Source: Firmicutes bacterium UBA6226 (GTDB lineage Bacteria > Bacillota_A > Clostridia > Peptostreptococcales > Acidaminobacteraceae). From it: 5,056 bases of DNA. The first letter of the stretch is position 1; each line of letters begins with the position of its first letter. The stretch is taken from assembly GCA_002441045.1 (NCBI GenBank), contig DJWQ01000061.1, forward strand, positions 1 through 5,056, written 5' to 3'. Shown here in pieces: positions 5,026 through 5,056 of the stretch. The position numbers and the translations under genes are program-made. The notes below the pieces were generated by a model that saw nothing but the letters and a program-made list of their open reading frames with translations, made no database searches and was not told the origin of the DNA.

Positions 5026-5056
5026 TTAACCAATAGCGAAGGCCGGACGAACCCCA
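5026..5056 (-). CDS. C-terminal end of the DGR target protein (partial)
   Basis: Only the last nine codons and the stop are present: G-V-R-P-A-F-A-I-G. This ending is the signature of DGR target proteins, whose variable C-type-lectin-like domain closes with a GxRPA(F/L) segment. The stretch 5056-5043 equals the end of the template repeat exactly and is the 3' tip of the variable repeat. Its place at the start of the visible tail operon suggests a tail-tip or receptor-binding protein, diversified to change host or ligand recognition, but the body of the protein lies beyond the right edge. The shared 14 bases contain no adenine on the coding strand, so this part is expected to stay constant. 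Confidence 0.85.
   Translation of the reverse strand, partial: GVRPAFAIG
5043..5056 (-). repeat. 3' end of the DGR variable repeat (VR), IMH region
   Basis: TGGGGTTCGTCCGG occurs identically here and at 3935-3922. After it the VR side reads CCTTCGC and the TR side ATTCTC, so the homology stops. This is the fixed 3' boundary of VR/TR, where mutagenic homing is expected to start. The rest of the VR is cut off by the window edge. Confidence 0.85.

Overview
The window looks like part of a temperate phage or prophage of a low-GC Gram-positive bacterium, most likely a gut Clostridia. The reasons are strong AGGAGG-type ribosome binding sites, AT-rich codon use, an XkdX-family tail-region protein and a tyrosine integrase. 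No host housekeeping gene, tRNA, rRNA, CRISPR array or insertion sequence is visible. Family names come from reading motifs, since no database search was possible.

Layout. Positions 1-663, minus strand: an early or regulatory cluster. It holds the first codons of a gene leaving the window, an 83-residue HTH/excisionase-like protein and a 104-residue zinc-ribbon protein (DUF6431-like). Positions 664-759: a divergent control region with a near-consensus promoter for the integrase and an inverted repeat over its -35 box. Positions 760-1998, plus strand: an intact tyrosine integrase with an added N-terminal zinc ribbon. Positions 1999-2267: a 269-base gap full of direct and inverted repeats. It contains no convincing terminator and resembles an attP site, with arm-like repeats on both sides of a 19-bp palindrome. 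Positions 2268-5056, minus strand: the end of a late tail operon that carries a diversity-generating retroelement (DGR).

The DGR is the main content. In transcription order (right to left) the window holds: the last codons of the target protein, ending GVRPAFAIG and including the 3' end of its variable repeat (VR); a short GC hairpin; a 103-residue phage protein; an XkdX-like protein of 46 residues; an Avd-like accessory protein of 163 residues; the template repeat (TR); a structured spacer; a DGR-type reverse transcriptase of 409 residues; and a 111-residue single-membrane-helix protein. In such systems the TR RNA is copied by the reverse transcriptase with Avd, adenines are misread, and the mutated cDNA replaces the VR, diversifying a surface-binding protein that is probably a tail-tip or receptor-binding protein here. 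All 23 adenines in the 89-base TR lie at positions 1-2 of AAY codons or position 2 of one TAC codon, so mutagenesis cannot create stop codons.

Two inferences deserve checking. First, the TR 3' end and the spacer can fold into a three-way junction in RNA. Second, the integrase and the attP-like region lie directly beside the end of the tail operon, which suggests an excised or circular phage genome rather than an integrated one. The body of the target gene and nearly all of its VR lie beyond the right edge.
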